57,638 nucleotides of DNA from positions 1-57,638 of the forward strand of contig CAKTDC010000018.1 in NCBI GenBank assembly GCA_934541015.1. Direction: 5' to 3'. Shown in pieces: positions 42,838 through 52,024 of the stretch. The position numbers and the translations under genes were made by a program. Each line of letters starts with the position of its first letter. Position 1 is the first letter of the stretch. Origin of the DNA: an uncultured Luteimonas sp. Lineage in GTDB: Bacteria; Pseudomonadota; Gammaproteobacteria; Xanthomonadales; Xanthomonadaceae. A model generated the notes under the pieces. The model was not told where the DNA came from. It searched no databases and worked only from the letters and a program-made list of their open reading frames with translations.

Positions 42838-43788
42838 CTAAAACGTCCTGCACTGCCGGAAGCGCACCATGGCTCCGCTGCCGGGCGGCGGGGTGAGCTG
42901 GATGCGGGAGGTGGCGACCGCCGGGTAGCGCTCCATCAGCGGGCAGATGCGGCTGAAGGCGTCGCCGTCGATCCTGAGCAGTTCGACCTGCAGCGTGGAC
43001 TGGCTGGACCAGGCGACGCGGTCGACGTCGGGCAGGGTCGAGAGTGCGCGCAGCACATCCTCGCGCTGCCGGGCGAGGATTTCCGGCGTGATTTCAGTCG
43101 GCGCTTCGGCCGCATCGGGCGCCGGGGCGGCCGGAGCGGGCGCCTGGCCGGTGGCGTCGACCACGCTGCTGGCCGCCGCCGCGCTGGCCGGCGCCTTCGG
43201 AAGCAGCAGGAACAGCGCGACGCCGACCAGCAGGGCCAGCAGCCACGACAGCAGGATCCGCTGGCGCGCGCGATCGGACGCCGGGGTGAGGATGGCCTTG
43301 CGACGGTCCTCGGGAATCAGGTCGCGCAGCTCCGGCCACAGGGCCTGGCCGTCGAGCAGTTCGATGCGCTGCTGCCCGGCGACCGCCTGTGCCTCGGGCA
43401 GGATCTTCCCCTGGGTCAGCAGGAAGCCGCCGCTGGCGCTCTTGAGGCGGATCTCGTTGGCCAGGTCGAGCACCACCGGCTTGCCCAGCACGAAGGCGCT
43501 GCCGTGCTTGCACGAGAGCAGCCAGTGCTGTCCCTCGCGCTGCAGGATGTAGTCGCGGTCGCCGGACGGGTCCTCCTTGTCGACCACGCGCTGGTAGCCG
43601 CGGCGGCCGAGCGCGTCCAGGACCATGTGGATGAACACGCGCCACGACAGCGCGGACAGCGCGACGATGCCCGCCGCGCTTTCGTCGCGTGCCTTCTGCA
43701 CGAACCAGAAGTAGTAGCTCGCGGCCGCCCCGATCACCAGTGCAGCGATGATCGCGATGGCCAGGATCGTCCCGGTACCCATCTGCAT
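42838..43788 (-). CDS. Membrane protein with Mrr-like restriction-endonuclease-fold domain
   Basis: 316 aa. An N-terminal membrane segment (about 7-32) is followed by a domain at 45-160 with GYQRVVDKEDPSGDRDYILQ, then WLLSCKHG and LDLANEIRLKSASGGFLLTQG. This is the layout of PD-(D/E)xK Mrr_cat domains, with Asp in GDRDY and the Lys in SCKHG. A second membrane segment is at about 182-200 (LLSWLLALLVGVALFLLL), then an Ala/Pro linker and a C-terminal domain with two Cys. It is typical of membrane-bound, presumably non-restriction Mrr-like proteins in Xanthomonadaceae; the substrate is unknown. It is convergent with the fatty acyl-CoA reductase. Confidence 0.65.
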   Translation of the reverse strand: MQMGTGTILAIAIIAALVIGAAASYYFWFVQKARDESAAGIVALSALSWRVFIHMVLDALGRRGYQRVVDKEDPSGDRDYILQREGQHWLLSCKHGSAFVLGKPVVLDLANEIRLKSASGGFLLTQGKILPEAQAVAGQQRIELLDGQALWPELRDLIPEDRRKAILTPASDRARQRILLSWLLALLVGVALFLLLPKAPASAAAASSVVDATGQAPAPAAPAPDAAEAPTEITPEILARQREDVLRALSTLPDVDRVAWSSQSTLQVELLRIDGDAFSRICPLMERYPAVATSRIQLTPPPGSGAMVRFRQCRTF

Positions 43789-44010
43789 TTCCCCTGTTCC
43801 ATGAAGCAGGATAACGGAATCCGGGGCGCGGACCGGGCAGTGGCGCTACGGCGGCCCCGGGGCCGGAAGCGGCGCCCCGCTACCGGACCGGGGCGGGTCC
43901 AGACCGTCAGGGCGCGGCGTCGTCCCGAAGCCGGCGACCCGGCTTCCCCGGGTCGCAGGTGGCGCCGCGGTCACGCCTTGCGGCGCTCCCGCAGGCAGGC
44001 CGCCCGATCC

Positions 44011-44580
44011 CTACTTCGGCGCCGAAGCGGATTTCCTGGCCGCAGCCTTCTTCGCCGGCGCCTTCCTGGCCGGAGCCTTCTTCGTCACCGTCTTCTTCGC
44101 GGCGGCCCGGGTGCCGGTGGCGCGCCTGGCGGCCGGCCTGCCGGGGCTTTGCCGGCGCAGCTCGGCGGTCAGCGATTCGACCCGGGCGCTGAGCTCCTGC
44201 AGGTCTTCGCGGGCGGGAACGCCGAGTTGGACCAGGGCGCGCTGTACCCGCGCCTCGAACACCTTCTCCAGCCGGTCCCAGGTATCGGTGGCGCGGTCGC
44301 GGGCCTGTTCGACGCGGCTCTCGACCGCATCGCGCACGTCGTCGGCGCGCCTGCCGGCCAGCTTGCGCGCGGCGTTCTCCAGGTTCAGGCCCTCCTTGAC
44401 CAGGCTCTCGAACAGCCGGGTGCCCTCGGACTGCGCGCGCGCGAAGGCGCCGACGCCGGCCAGCCAGATCTGCTGCGCCGATTCGCTGAGCGTCTTCGTC
44501 AGCTGTTCGGCCTGCGCCTGCGTGCCGGCCTTGCCGGTCCTGCCTGCGGTCTTCTTCGCGGTCTTCTTGAGCTTTGCCAT
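44011..44580 (-). CDS. Phasin family protein (PhaF-like)
   Basis: 189 aa from ATG 44580 (GGGAGGCAGAC upstream). A helical phasin domain spans about 25-140 (ESAQQIWLAGVGAFARAQSEGTRLFESLVKEG). A basic tail follows (KKTVTKKAPARKAPAKK) resembling the histone-H1-like AAKP repeats of Pseudomonas PhaF. Such proteins coat polyhydroxyalkanoate granules, and the tail can tether granules to DNA. The neighbouring patatin, FFLEELY and PHA-granule-domain genes support this. The frame extends upstream, but that part lacks phasin character. Confidence 0.88.
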   Translation of the reverse strand: MAKLKKTAKKTAGRTGKAGTQAQAEQLTKTLSESAQQIWLAGVGAFARAQSEGTRLFESLVKEGLNLENAARKLAGRRADDVRDAVESRVEQARDRATDTWDRLEKVFEARVQRALVQLGVPAREDLQELSARVESLTAELRRQSPGRPAARRATGTRAAAKKTVTKKAPARKAPAKKAAARKSASAPK

Positions 44581-44665
44581 GTCTGCCTCCCGGGCACTGG
44601 TTCGTTGCCGATGGCCCAGAGTGCGGCCGATGTCTAGAGCATTCACACCACGCCGCTGCGCGCGG

Positions 44666-45934
44666 TCAGCGGCGGCGCCCGCGCCTGCGGCCGCGTCCGG
44701 CGACGAGGGTGTCGGCATCGTCGAGGGCGCGGCGCAGCAGGGCGGTGGCTTCGGTGCGCGGTGGCGGTGCCGGCGGCAGCGAGGCGGCGAGCCCGCGCTG
44801 CGGATCGGACAGCACCTCCCGGCGCAGCCCGATGCCGTGCGCGGCGAACGGCGCGGCGAGTTCGTCCGCGCGCAGACGCAGGTCTTCGAGGGTGTTGCGG
44901 TAGGCCAGCTCGCACACGCGCGAGCGCGCGGAGAAGCTGAAAAGATTGGTGAAGAACAGTTCGCTGTCCGCGGCGTTGGGCTCGAACAGCAGCTGGTCGA
45001 TGTGCGGGTACTGGCGCGGATACTTCTCCATCCCGATCTGCATCCGCGACTGCAGCAGGGTGCGCAGGGTCTGCGACATCACGCTGGGCAGCCCGCCTTC
45101 GGCCAGGCCCACCTGGTCGGCCTCGCCGGCCTGGCGCGGCGCCAGCGAGGCGTCGAACGGCACCAGCGGGTTGATGCCGATCATCATGTCGACGCCGCGG
45201 TCGAGCACGGTGGAGGCGTGCATCGTGCGCCGCAGCGCGCCGTCGAGGAAATGCCGGCCGTTGATCTCCACCGGCGGGTACAGGCCGGGCAGGGCGGAGC
45301 TGGCCTGCACCGCCTTCGAAATCGGCACCGCGTCCCAGCCGGGTTCGCCGAAGCGCACGGCTTCGCCGCTGTCCAGGTCGACCGCGACCACGAACAGGTC
45401 GGCGTCGAGCCCGCGGAAATCGTTGCTGCGGCCGCGGCGGGTGAACACCTCGCGCAGGAAAGCTTCCAGCCCCTGGTTGTCGAAGATCCCGGTCGGCATC
45501 AGGCCGCCGAAGCCGTGCATCAGCTCCGACCAGCGCAGCGCGCGGCCGGGATTGGCCAGCATGCGCCGTCCCCAGGTCAGCGACAGCTGCGGCAGCAGCG
45601 AAGCCCGGCGCAGGTACTCGCCGATGTTGGGGCGCAGGAAGGTCTCCGGTCGGAAGCTGATTTCGTCGCTGGAGCCGTTGATGAAGGCGCGGCACATCTC
45701 CGCGGTATCGATGCGGTTGGCCAGGGCGGCGGCGAGGAAGGCGCCGCTGCTCACGCCGACGTAGCAGTCCAGGCGGGTCAGGTCCAGGCCGTCCAGGGCA
45801 TCGGACAGCGCGTGCAGCGCGCCCAGCTCGTACATGCCGCCGATCGGTCCGCCGCCGGCGACGGCAAGCCCGATCCGGGGCTGCTGGCCGGACTTGCGGC
45901 GCGGGCGTTGGCTGGCGACGTGGACGGAGAGCAT
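44666..45934 (-). CDS. Patatin-like phospholipase
   Basis: 422 aa. It carries the patatin oxyanion loop (AVAGGGPIGGMYELGAL, 25-40), the nucleophile elbow G-x-S-x-G (GVSSG, Ser62) and the catalytic Asp231 in FLDGALR, so it is a serine acyl hydrolase. The C-terminal 60 residues are Arg-rich. ATG 45934 is chosen as the first start ahead of the patatin fold; the longer frame is antisense to the FFLEELY gene. In this family of bacteria it lies in the PHA-granule cluster, so granule polymer or lipid turnover is likely, though the substrate cannot be read from sequence. Confidence 0.88.
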   Translation of the reverse strand: MLSVHVASQRPRRKSGQQPRIGLAVAGGGPIGGMYELGALHALSDALDGLDLTRLDCYVGVSSGAFLAAALANRIDTAEMCRAFINGSSDEISFRPETFLRPNIGEYLRRASLLPQLSLTWGRRMLANPGRALRWSELMHGFGGLMPTGIFDNQGLEAFLREVFTRRGRSNDFRGLDADLFVVAVDLDSGEAVRFGEPGWDAVPISKAVQASSALPGLYPPVEINGRHFLDGALRRTMHASTVLDRGVDMMIGINPLVPFDASLAPRQAGEADQVGLAEGGLPSVMSQTLRTLLQSRMQIGMEKYPRQYPHIDQLLFEPNAADSELFFTNLFSFSARSRVCELAYRNTLEDLRLRADELAAPFAAHGIGLRREVLSDPQRGLAASLPPAPPPRTEATALLRRALDDADTLVAGRGRRRGRRR

Positions 45935-46021
45935 GTGGCCTCGGCAGTCGGTGCCGGCAGAGTGTAGCGGCAACCGACCGAGGGCTTGCTCCACTCGCTG
46001 GCCGCCCACACCCTGTAACGC

Positions 46022-46741
46022 ATGGCAAGGCGTCTGGACGAACGGCTCGGCGCGCAGCTGGCGCTCCACCAGCGGCTCCACGATCCGGAGCGCGAACCGC
46101 GCAACCGGCTGCCGTGGCTGCCGGAACTGCGGCGCTGGCAGGCCGCGCGCCTGCGCCGCAGCTTCGCGCATTTCCTCGCCGACCCGGCCCGGCGCGAGGC
46201 CGCGGCGTTCTTCCTCGCCGACGTCTACGGCGACAGGGACTTCAGTCGCCGTGATGCCGACATCGCCAGGGTGCTGCCGATGATGCGCAGGCTGCTGCCG
46301 GCGCGCCTGCTGGAGACGGTGGCCGATGCCATCGAGCTGGGCGCGCTCACCCAGGAGCTGGACCTGGGGATGGCCGCGGTGCTGGAGCGGCTTGCGCCCG
46401 GTGGCGGGGAGCTGGATGCCGTGCTCTACGGCGAGGCCTACCGGCTCCGCGGCGCGCAGCCGGAGCGTGCGCGCCAGATCGCGCTGATCGGGCGGGTGGG
46501 GCGCGGCTTCGGCAAGGCCCTGCACCTGCCGGGCGTGGCCGCGCTGCTGGCGTTCTCGCGCGGGCCGGCGAAGCTGGCCGGGCTGTCCGAGCTGCAGGGC
46601 TTCCTGGAGCGCGGTTTCGCGGCGTTCGCCGCGCTCGATGACGCCGACGCCTTCGTCTCGGAGATCGAGCGCGACGAGTCCGGGGTGTCGCGGCGGCTGT
46701 TCGCGGACGAACCCGATCCTTTTGGCTGGTCCGGCTCCTGA
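46022..46741 (+). CDS. FFLEELY-motif conserved protein
   Basis: This 239-aa helical, Arg-rich cytosolic protein has the motif AAAFFLADVYGDRDFSRRDADI at about 60-81, a variant of the FFLEELYG..DF..RD signature of a conserved proteobacterial family often found in PHA loci. It has no signal peptide or enzymatic motif. It is divergent from the patatin gene (87 nt between starts) and ends 28 nt before the convergent PHA-granule-domain gene. The function is not established. Confidence 0.75.
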   Translation: MARRLDERLGAQLALHQRLHDPEREPRNRLPWLPELRRWQAARLRRSFAHFLADPARREAAAFFLADVYGDRDFSRRDADIARVLPMMRRLLPARLLETVADAIELGALTQELDLGMAAVLERLAPGGGELDAVLYGEAYRLRGAQPERARQIALIGRVGRGFGKALHLPGVAALLAFSRGPAKLAGLSELQGFLERGFAAFAALDDADAFVSEIERDESGVSRRLFADEPDPFGWSGS

Positions 46742-46769
46742 GCCGCCGGCCGGGTTGCGTTGCGGCGGC

Positions 46770-47042
46770 TCAGAACTTCTGCTGGAGCACCCGGCGGATC
46801 TCGGCCTCGATCGGATCCTTCATCATCGACAGCAGGAAGCCCAGGCTGGCGGTCACGTGCAACTGCTGCGGGCCCAGCTCGATCCTGCCGTCGACGCCGG
46901 GCCGGGTGAAGTTCAGCGCGTCGCCATCCCAGCCGTAGTCGACCTGGAAGCGCTCTGCGAGCTTGACCGCCACCTCCTCGACCGCCTTGCGCGCCTGCGC
47001 CCTGGGCATGGAATGGTTGTGCCGGATATCGATCCCTGCCAT
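46770..47042 (-). CDS. Polyhydroxyalkanoic acid system family protein (PHA_gran_rgn)
   Basis: 90 aa, full family length. It starts MAGIDIRHNHSMPRAQARKAVEEVA, then DYGWDGDALNFTRPGVDGRIEL, and ends SMMKDPIEAEIRRVLQQKF. This is the pattern of small PHA-system proteins that accompany phasins; they are thought to affect granule formation. With the phasin and patatin it completes a PHA-granule cluster. The synthase phaC is not in the window. Confidence 0.88.
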   Translation of the reverse strand: MAGIDIRHNHSMPRAQARKAVEEVAVKLAERFQVDYGWDGDALNFTRPGVDGRIELGPQQLHVTASLGFLLSMMKDPIEAEIRRVLQQKF

Positions 47043-47105
47043 CTGTGGCTCCCTGGGCTGAGTCGCGCCATTCTGCGCGGTCCGCGCTCTGCGACCAAGG
47101 TCCGC

Positions 47106-47927
47106 ATGCTAGATTCCGCCGCCATGGATCCCGTCCGACTCCGCTTCCCCGGCCAGAGCAGACCCGACCGGCCGCTGCCGGTGGGCATGCACGCGATCGT
47201 CGGCGGCGACGGCGGGCCGGAGGTGGTCGATGGCGGCGGCGGCGAGGACGCGCTCGCGCTGTGCGTGGACCGGCGCGGGGTCTGGATGACGGTGCCGGAG
47301 GGCAGGGGCGGGGTCCACGTCAACGGCCGGCCGATCCGGCGCATGGCGATGCTGCGCGCCGGCGATGCGATCCACGTCGACGGCCACGAGCTGCGCCTGC
47401 TGGCGCCGCGGCCGCCCGAGGTGCCCGCGTTCCCGCCGCACCGGGGGCCGTTGCCGGCGGCCGACGCCCGGGTGGTGCTGCGCGGGATCGGCGGCCGTCA
47501 TCACGGCTGCAGCGTGACCCTGGAGCAGCCGCGGCTGGTGGGCCGGCATGCAGGCTCGGACATCCGCATCGACGATCCGGAGCTGGACGATCGCCATGCG
47601 CGGGTGGAGCTGGTCGGCGACCAGGTGATCCTGCGCGACCTGGGTTCGGCCCGGGGCAGCGAGGTGAACGGCGAACCGGTGCGCGACGCGGTGCTTCGCG
47701 GCGGCGACCAGGTCGCCTTCGACGGCCGCCACCGCTTCGTGGTCGAAGCGCCGCGGCCGCAGCCGGCCGGTTCCGGCGACGGATCGGATGCGGCGGACTC
47801 CGCCCTGGCGGGCGCAGACGGGGCGGATGCGGCGCGGCGGCCTGCCTGGCGCTGGCCCTGGCTGCTGATCAGCGCCACCGTGCTGGCGGCCCTGCTGGCG
47901 GCGCTGCTGCTGTTCGGCCCGGCCTGA
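47106..47927 (+). CDS. FHA-domain protein with C-terminal membrane anchor
   Basis: 273 aa. A forkhead-associated domain covers about 140-215 (RLVGRHAGSDIRIDDPELDDRHARVEL ... LRDLGSARGSEVNGEPV), with the Arg, Ser/Asp and Asn positions that bind phosphothreonine largely visible. The N-terminal 110 residues form a degenerate FHA-like half (MTVPEGRGGVHVNGRPIRRM). A single membrane helix ends the protein (WPWLLISATVLAALLAALLLF), so it is a tail-anchored cytoplasmic phosphoprotein reader. ATG 47106 has AAGG 5 nt upstream; ATG 47124 is also possible because TAGATT 12 nt ahead looks like the -10 of a leaderless transcript. The partner kinase is not in the window. Confidence 0.83.
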   Translation: MLDSAAMDPVRLRFPGQSRPDRPLPVGMHAIVGGDGGPEVVDGGGGEDALALCVDRRGVWMTVPEGRGGVHVNGRPIRRMAMLRAGDAIHVDGHELRLLAPRPPEVPAFPPHRGPLPAADARVVLRGIGGRHHGCSVTLEQPRLVGRHAGSDIRIDDPELDDRHARVELVGDQVILRDLGSARGSEVNGEPVRDAVLRGGDQVAFDGRHRFVVEAPRPQPAGSGDGSDAADSALAGADGADAARRPAWRWPWLLISATVLAALLAALLLFGPA

Positions 47928-47948
47928 CACCGGCCCGGGGGCGGGCCG

Positions 47949-48593
47949 CTATCGCAGCCGCCGGTATCGCCACCACAGCCGCCAGCCGAGCAGCAGGCCC
48001 AGGATCGCCGCGTACAGCAGCGGTTCGCGATAGTCGGATTTGACGATCCACCAGAAGTGCAGCACCGCCAGCGCGGCCAGCGGATAGACCAGCCGGTGCA
48101 GCTGCGCCCAGCGCGCGCCGAGCCGGCGCATCCAGCCGCGGGTCGACGTTGCCGCCAGCGGCACCAGCAGCAGCCAGGCCAGGAAGCCGACGGTGATGTA
48201 GGGCCGCCTGGCGATCTCCTCCAGCACGTGCGCCCAGTCGCCGCGCAGGTCCAGCGCCAGCCAGACCGCCAGGTGCAGGCTGGCGTAGGCGAAGGCATAC
48301 AGCCCGAGCATGCGCCGGAAGCGGATCGGCAGCGCCTGCCCGCTGAGCTGGCGCAGGGGCGTGAGCGCGAGCGTGAGCAGCAGCAGGCGCAGCGCCCAGA
48401 TGCCCAGGCTGTGTTCGATCGCCACCACCGGCTCCGGCCCGAGCGCGTCGATGTCGGCGCCGCTGGCCACCCGCCAGGCCTGCCATGCCAGGATCGCCAG
48501 CGGCGCCAGCGCCAGCGCGTGGATGCAGGCCTTGGCGGTGACGATGGCGCGCGACGTGCGGACGGAGCGCGGCCCGGCTGCGGCATGCGGCAT
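47949..48593 (-). CDS. msrQ: MsrQ, heme membrane subunit of the MsrPQ methionine sulfoxide reductase
   Basis: This 214-aa protein has about six membrane helices. It includes VVAIEHSLGIWALRLLLLTLALTPLRQLSG, RRMLGLYAFAYASLHLAVWLALDL and LHRLVYPLAALAVLHFWW, whose His residues are the likely heme b ligands. MsrQ passes quinol electrons to periplasmic MsrP, which repairs oxidised methionines in envelope proteins. Start 48593 is 14 nt after the msrP stop, forming the usual two-gene operon. Length matches the family (about 200-215). Confidence 0.93.
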   Translation of the reverse strand: MPHAAAGPRSVRTSRAIVTAKACIHALALAPLAILAWQAWRVASGADIDALGPEPVVAIEHSLGIWALRLLLLTLALTPLRQLSGQALPIRFRRMLGLYAFAYASLHLAVWLALDLRGDWAHVLEEIARRPYITVGFLAWLLLVPLAATSTRGWMRRLGARWAQLHRLVYPLAALAVLHFWWIVKSDYREPLLYAAILGLLLGWRLWWRYRRLR

Positions 48594-48607
48594 CGGCGTC
48601 GGGCCGC

Positions 48608-49582
48608 CTAGTACCAGCGCTTCAGGTCCATGCCCGCATACAGCGATGCCACCTGGTCGGCGTAGCCGTTGAACATCGTCGTCGCGATCCGGTCGACCAG
48701 CAGGCGGTTGCCGCCGCCGGCGATGCGCCGCTCGCTGCGCTGGCTCCAGCGCGGATGGTCCACGTCCGGATTGACGTTGCTGTAGAAACCGTATTCGCGC
48801 GGCTGCAGCCGGTTCCAGGCGGTTTCGGGCATGCGCTCGGTGAAGGCGATGGCGACGATCGACTTGATGCTCTTGAAGCCGTATTTCCACGGCACCACCA
48901 GCCGCAGCGGTGCGCCGTTCTGCTGCGGCAGCGGCTTGCCGTACAGTCCCGTGGCCAGGAACGACAGCGGGTGCATGGCCTCGTCGATGCGCAGCCCTTC
49001 GCGGTAGGGCCAGTGGATCGAGCGGAAGCGCACGCCGGGCATCTGCGCCGGATCGGCCAGCGTGGTGAAGGCCACGTATCTGGCCTTCGACGTGGGCTGG
49101 AAGCGGCGCAGCACGTCGGCCAGCGGCACGCCGAGCCACGGGATGACCATCGACCAGCCCTCGACGCAGCGCAGCCGGTAGATGCGCTCTTCAGGCTTGA
49201 AGCCCTTGAGCAGATCTTCGAGCGCGATCGTTCCGGGCCTGGCGCATTCGCCCGACACCTCCACCGACCACGGCGACACGCGCAGCGTCTTCTTCGCGTT
49301 CGACGGATCGGACTTGCCGGTCCCGAACTCGTAGAAGTTGTTGTAGGTGGTGATGTCCTCGTAGCGCGTGAGGGTTTCGCCGGTGCGGAAGCCCGATGCG
49401 GCCTGCGCGCGGGTGACGGTGGCAGTGGTCGGCGGCGGCGCGGCGTCCGCGCAGCCCGACAGCGGCAAGGCGGCGGGCAGCGCCGCCAGCGCCGCGAGCA
49501 GCGAACGCCGGTGGCGGAAGACCGTTTCATCGGTAACCGAAGACTCGGGAATCCGCAGTGCATCGCGCAGGTCCATGGGCAT
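48608..49582 (-). CDS. msrP: MsrP, periplasmic protein-methionine-sulfoxide reductase, molybdopterin subunit
   Basis: This 324-aa protein carries a twin-arginine signal ([22 protein letters not shown], about 22-44), so it is folded and exported by Tat. The molybdopterin domain has the Mo-ligand Cys in [15 protein letters not shown], then [29 protein letters not shown] and the C-terminal WY. It reduces methionine sulfoxide in periplasmic proteins with electrons from MsrQ. ATG 49582 has AGAGG upstream; an ATG two codons in is an alternative. The 119-bp gap to serC holds divergent promoters. Confidence 0.94.
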   Translation of the reverse strand: MPMDLRDALRIPESSVTDETVFRHRRSLLAALAALPAALPLSGCADAAPPPTTATVTRAQAASGFRTGETLTRYEDITTYNNFYEFGTGKSDPSNAKKTLRVSPWSVEVSGECARPGTIALEDLLKGFKPEERIYRLRCVEGWSMVIPWLGVPLADVLRRFQPTSKARYVAFTTLADPAQMPGVRFRSIHWPYREGLRIDEAMHPLSFLATGLYGKPLPQQNGAPLRLVVPWKYGFKSIKSIVAIAFTERMPETAWNRLQPREYGFYSNVNPDVDHPRWSQRSERRIAGGGNRLLVDRIATTMFNGYADQVASLYAGMDLKRWY

Positions 49583-49701
49583 GTCCGTGTTCCTCTGTGC
49601 AGCTTGGAGTCCAGGCGGCGCGGAAAGTTGCCGGCACCCGCCGCATGGGTGTTGCGCTGCGGCATACTAGGGAGATTCTCCCCGCAACCGGAGCGCTACG
49701 C

Positions 49702-50799
49702 ATGTCACGAGCCTACAACTTCAGTCCTGGACCTGCGGCATTGCCCGAGTCCGTGCTTCGCCAGGCCCAGGCCGACATGCTGGAGTGGGGCGACACCGGC
49801 GCATCGGTGGTGGAAATCAGCCACCGGGGGCCGGAGTTCCTGCAGGTGGCACGCCAGGCCGAAGCCGACCTGCGCGAGCTGGTTGGCATTCCCGACGATT
49901 ACGCGGTGCTGTTCCCGACCGGCGGTGCGACCGCGCAGCAGGCGCTGATCGCGCTGAACTTCGCCGATCCCGGGCAGCGCGTGGACTACGTGATCACCGG
50001 CCACTGGGGCGCGACCGCGCTCAAGCAGCTGGCGACGGTGGACGTGAACATCGCCGCCAGCGGCGAGGCCGGCGGCTACCGCTCGATCCCGGCGCGCGAC
50101 ACCTGGCGGCTGTCGAAGGACGCGGCCTACGTGCACATCACCGCCAACGAGACCATCCATGGCGTCGAGTTCCGTCCGGCCTGGGGCGAGGTGGCGCCCG
50201 ATACCGGCGAGGTGCCGCTGTTCGCCGATTTCAGCTCCAGCATCGCCTCCGAGCCGATCGACGTCTCGCGCTACGGGCTGATCTACGCCGGCGCGCAGAA
50301 GAACCTCGGGCCCGTGGGCATCAGCGTGGTGATCGTGCGCCGCGACCTGCTCGAGCGCGCCGGGCATCCGCGCGCGGAGATCTTCAACTACGGCGCGCAG
50401 CTGGCGCACGAGTCGATGCTCAACACGCCGCCGACCTGGAACTGGTACCTGCTGGGCCTGACCGTGCGCTGGATGCTGGACGAGGGCGGCACCGCCGAGT
50501 TCGACCGCCGCAGCGACGCCAAGGCCGGGCTGCTGTACGGCGCCATCGACGGCTCCGGCGGCTTCTACCGCAACAACGTGGACCTCGCGGTGCGCTCGCG
50601 GATGAACGTCGCGTTCTCGCTGCACGATGCGGCGCTGGACGATGCCTTCTTCGCCGGCGCGCGCGAGGCCGGGCTGATCGGGCTCAAGGGCCACCGCGTG
50701 CTTGGCGGCATGCGCGCCTCGATCTACAACGCGATGCCGGTCGAGGGCGTGCAGGCGCTGGTCGACTTCATGCGGGAGTTCCAGAACACACATGGCTGA
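49702..50799 (+). CDS. serC: Phosphoserine aminotransferase
   Basis: This 365-aa PLP enzyme forms 3-phosphoserine from phosphohydroxypyruvate and glutamate in serine synthesis; it also acts in pyridoxal phosphate synthesis. Hallmarks include [42 protein letters not shown] and the PLP-lysine motif AGAQKNLGP with Lys200. ATG 49702 begins the conserved N-terminus; the open frame upstream overlaps msrP control DNA. It is the first gene of the serC-pheA-aroA operon and overlaps pheA by 8 nt. Confidence 0.96.
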   Translation: MSRAYNFSPGPAALPESVLRQAQADMLEWGDTGASVVEISHRGPEFLQVARQAEADLRELVGIPDDYAVLFPTGGATAQQALIALNFADPGQRVDYVITGHWGATALKQLATVDVNIAASGEAGGYRSIPARDTWRLSKDAAYVHITANETIHGVEFRPAWGEVAPDTGEVPLFADFSSSIASEPIDVSRYGLIYAGAQKNLGPVGISVVIVRRDLLERAGHPRAEIFNYGAQLAHESMLNTPPTWNWYLLGLTVRWMLDEGGTAEFDRRSDAKAGLLYGAIDGSGGFYRNNVDLAVRSRMNVAFSLHDAALDDAFFAGAREAGLIGLKGHRVLGGMRASIYNAMPVEGVQALVDFMREFQNTHG

Positions 50800-52024
50800 G
50801 CGCAGGACCACCGGCGCCGGGGGCAAGGGCGCGAAGCAGGCGGCCGCGAAGAAGGCGGCTGCGAAGAAGGCGGCCGCGAAGCGTCCCGCGCGCGCCGGCG
50901 GTGCAGGCACGGCGTCGCCTCGCCGTGCGGATCCGGCGAGGCAGGCCCGCCCGGACCTGGCCGCGGTGCGCGAGCAGATCGACGGCATCGACCGCGAGAT
51001 CCAGGCGCTGATCGCCGAACGCGCGCTGTGGGCGCACCAGGTCGGCAAGGCCAAGGGCAAGCTCGCCGCGGCGATCGACTACTACCGCCCCGAGCGCGAG
51101 GCGCAGGTGCTGCGCCGGGTGGTCGACCGCAACGACGGCCCGCTCCAGGACGAGGTACTGGTGCGCCTGTTCCGCGAGATCATGTCGGCCTGCCTGGCGC
51201 AGCAGGAGCCGCTGAAGATCGGCTACCTCGGGCCCGAGGGCACGTTCTCGCAGCAGGCGGTGTACAAGCACTTCGGCCACTCGGCCAAGGGCCTGCCGCT
51301 GGCCAGCGTCGAGGAGGTGTTCGACGAGGTGGCCGCGGGCAACGCCGATTTCGGCGTGGTTCCGGTGGAGAATTCGGGGCAGGGCACGATCCAGTCCACG
51401 CTAGACCTGTTCCTGACCTCGCCGCTGAGGATCTGTGGCGAGGTCGAGCTGCGCGTGCACCAGTACCTGATCTCGCGCACCGGCCACATCGAGGACATCG
51501 AGCGCATCTATTCGCACGGGCTGTCGCTGGCGCAGTGCAAGAACTGGCTGCGCGAGAACCTGCCGGGCGCGCAGCGCGAGGCGGTGTCCAGCAACGCCGA
51601 GGGCGTGCGCCGGGCCAAGCTCGCCGACGACGCCGCGGCGATCGCGGGCGAGAACGCCGCGCACGTGTACGGCATGAAGGTCATCGCCGGCCCGATCGAG
51701 GACCGCAGCGACAACACCACCCGCTTCCTGGTGATCGGCCGCGCGCTGTTCCCGCCGTCCGGGCACGACCGCACCTCGCTGATGGTGTTCATCCGCGACC
51801 AGCCCGGCGCGCTCTACCGGATCCTGGAGCCGCTGGCCCGGCGGCAGATCAGCATGAACCGGATCGAGTCGCGGCCTGCCCACGGCAAGCTGTGGCAGTA
51901 CGCGTTCTTCATCGAGGTCGAGGGCCACGTCGACGAATCGCCGCTGAAGGACGCGCTGGCCGAGATCGACGACTTCGCCGGCGAGGTGCGGGTGCTGGGC
52001 TCGTATCCGGTCGCCGTGCCGTGA
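50792..52024 (+). CDS. pheA: Bifunctional chorismate mutase/prephenate dehydratase
   Basis: 410 aa. It converts chorismate to prephenate to phenylpyruvate for phenylalanine synthesis. Residues 54-140 form an AroQ chorismate mutase ([31 protein letters not shown]), 142-320 a prephenate dehydratase ([34 protein letters not shown]) and 330-410 an ACT domain with the Phe-binding ESRP motif. Residues 8-35 are an unusual Lys/Ala-rich extension ([17 protein letters not shown]) not part of normal PheA. ATG 50792 lies within the serC end (8-nt overlap). The stop shares 4 nt with the aroA GTG start. Confidence 0.95.
   Translation: MAERRTTGAGGKGAKQAAAKKAAAKKAAAKRPARAGGAGTASPRRADPARQARPDLAAVREQIDGIDREIQALIAERALWAHQVGKAKGKLAAAIDYYRPEREAQVLRRVVDRNDGPLQDEVLVRLFREIMSACLAQQEPLKIGYLGPEGTFSQQAVYKHFGHSAKGLPLASVEEVFDEVAAGNADFGVVPVENSGQGTIQSTLDLFLTSPLRICGEVELRVHQYLISRTGHIEDIERIYSHGLSLAQCKNWLRENLPGAQREAVSSNAEGVRRAKLADDAAAIAGENAAHVYGMKVIAGPIEDRSDNTTRFLVIGRALFPPSGHDRTSLMVFIRDQPGALYRILEPLARRQISMNRIESRPAHGKLWQYAFFIEVEGHVDESPLKDALAEIDDFAGEVRVLGSYPVAVP

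Noticed and set aside
45935..46525. Long N-terminal extension of the patatin
   Set aside because: The extension is antisense to the FFLEELY gene; the patatin fold begins right after ATG 45934.
51028..52020. Upstream extension of aroA inside pheA
   Set aside because: It is the +1 shadow of pheA with Arg/Gly/Ala-rich composition; the GTGA overlap gives a standard coupled start at 52021.
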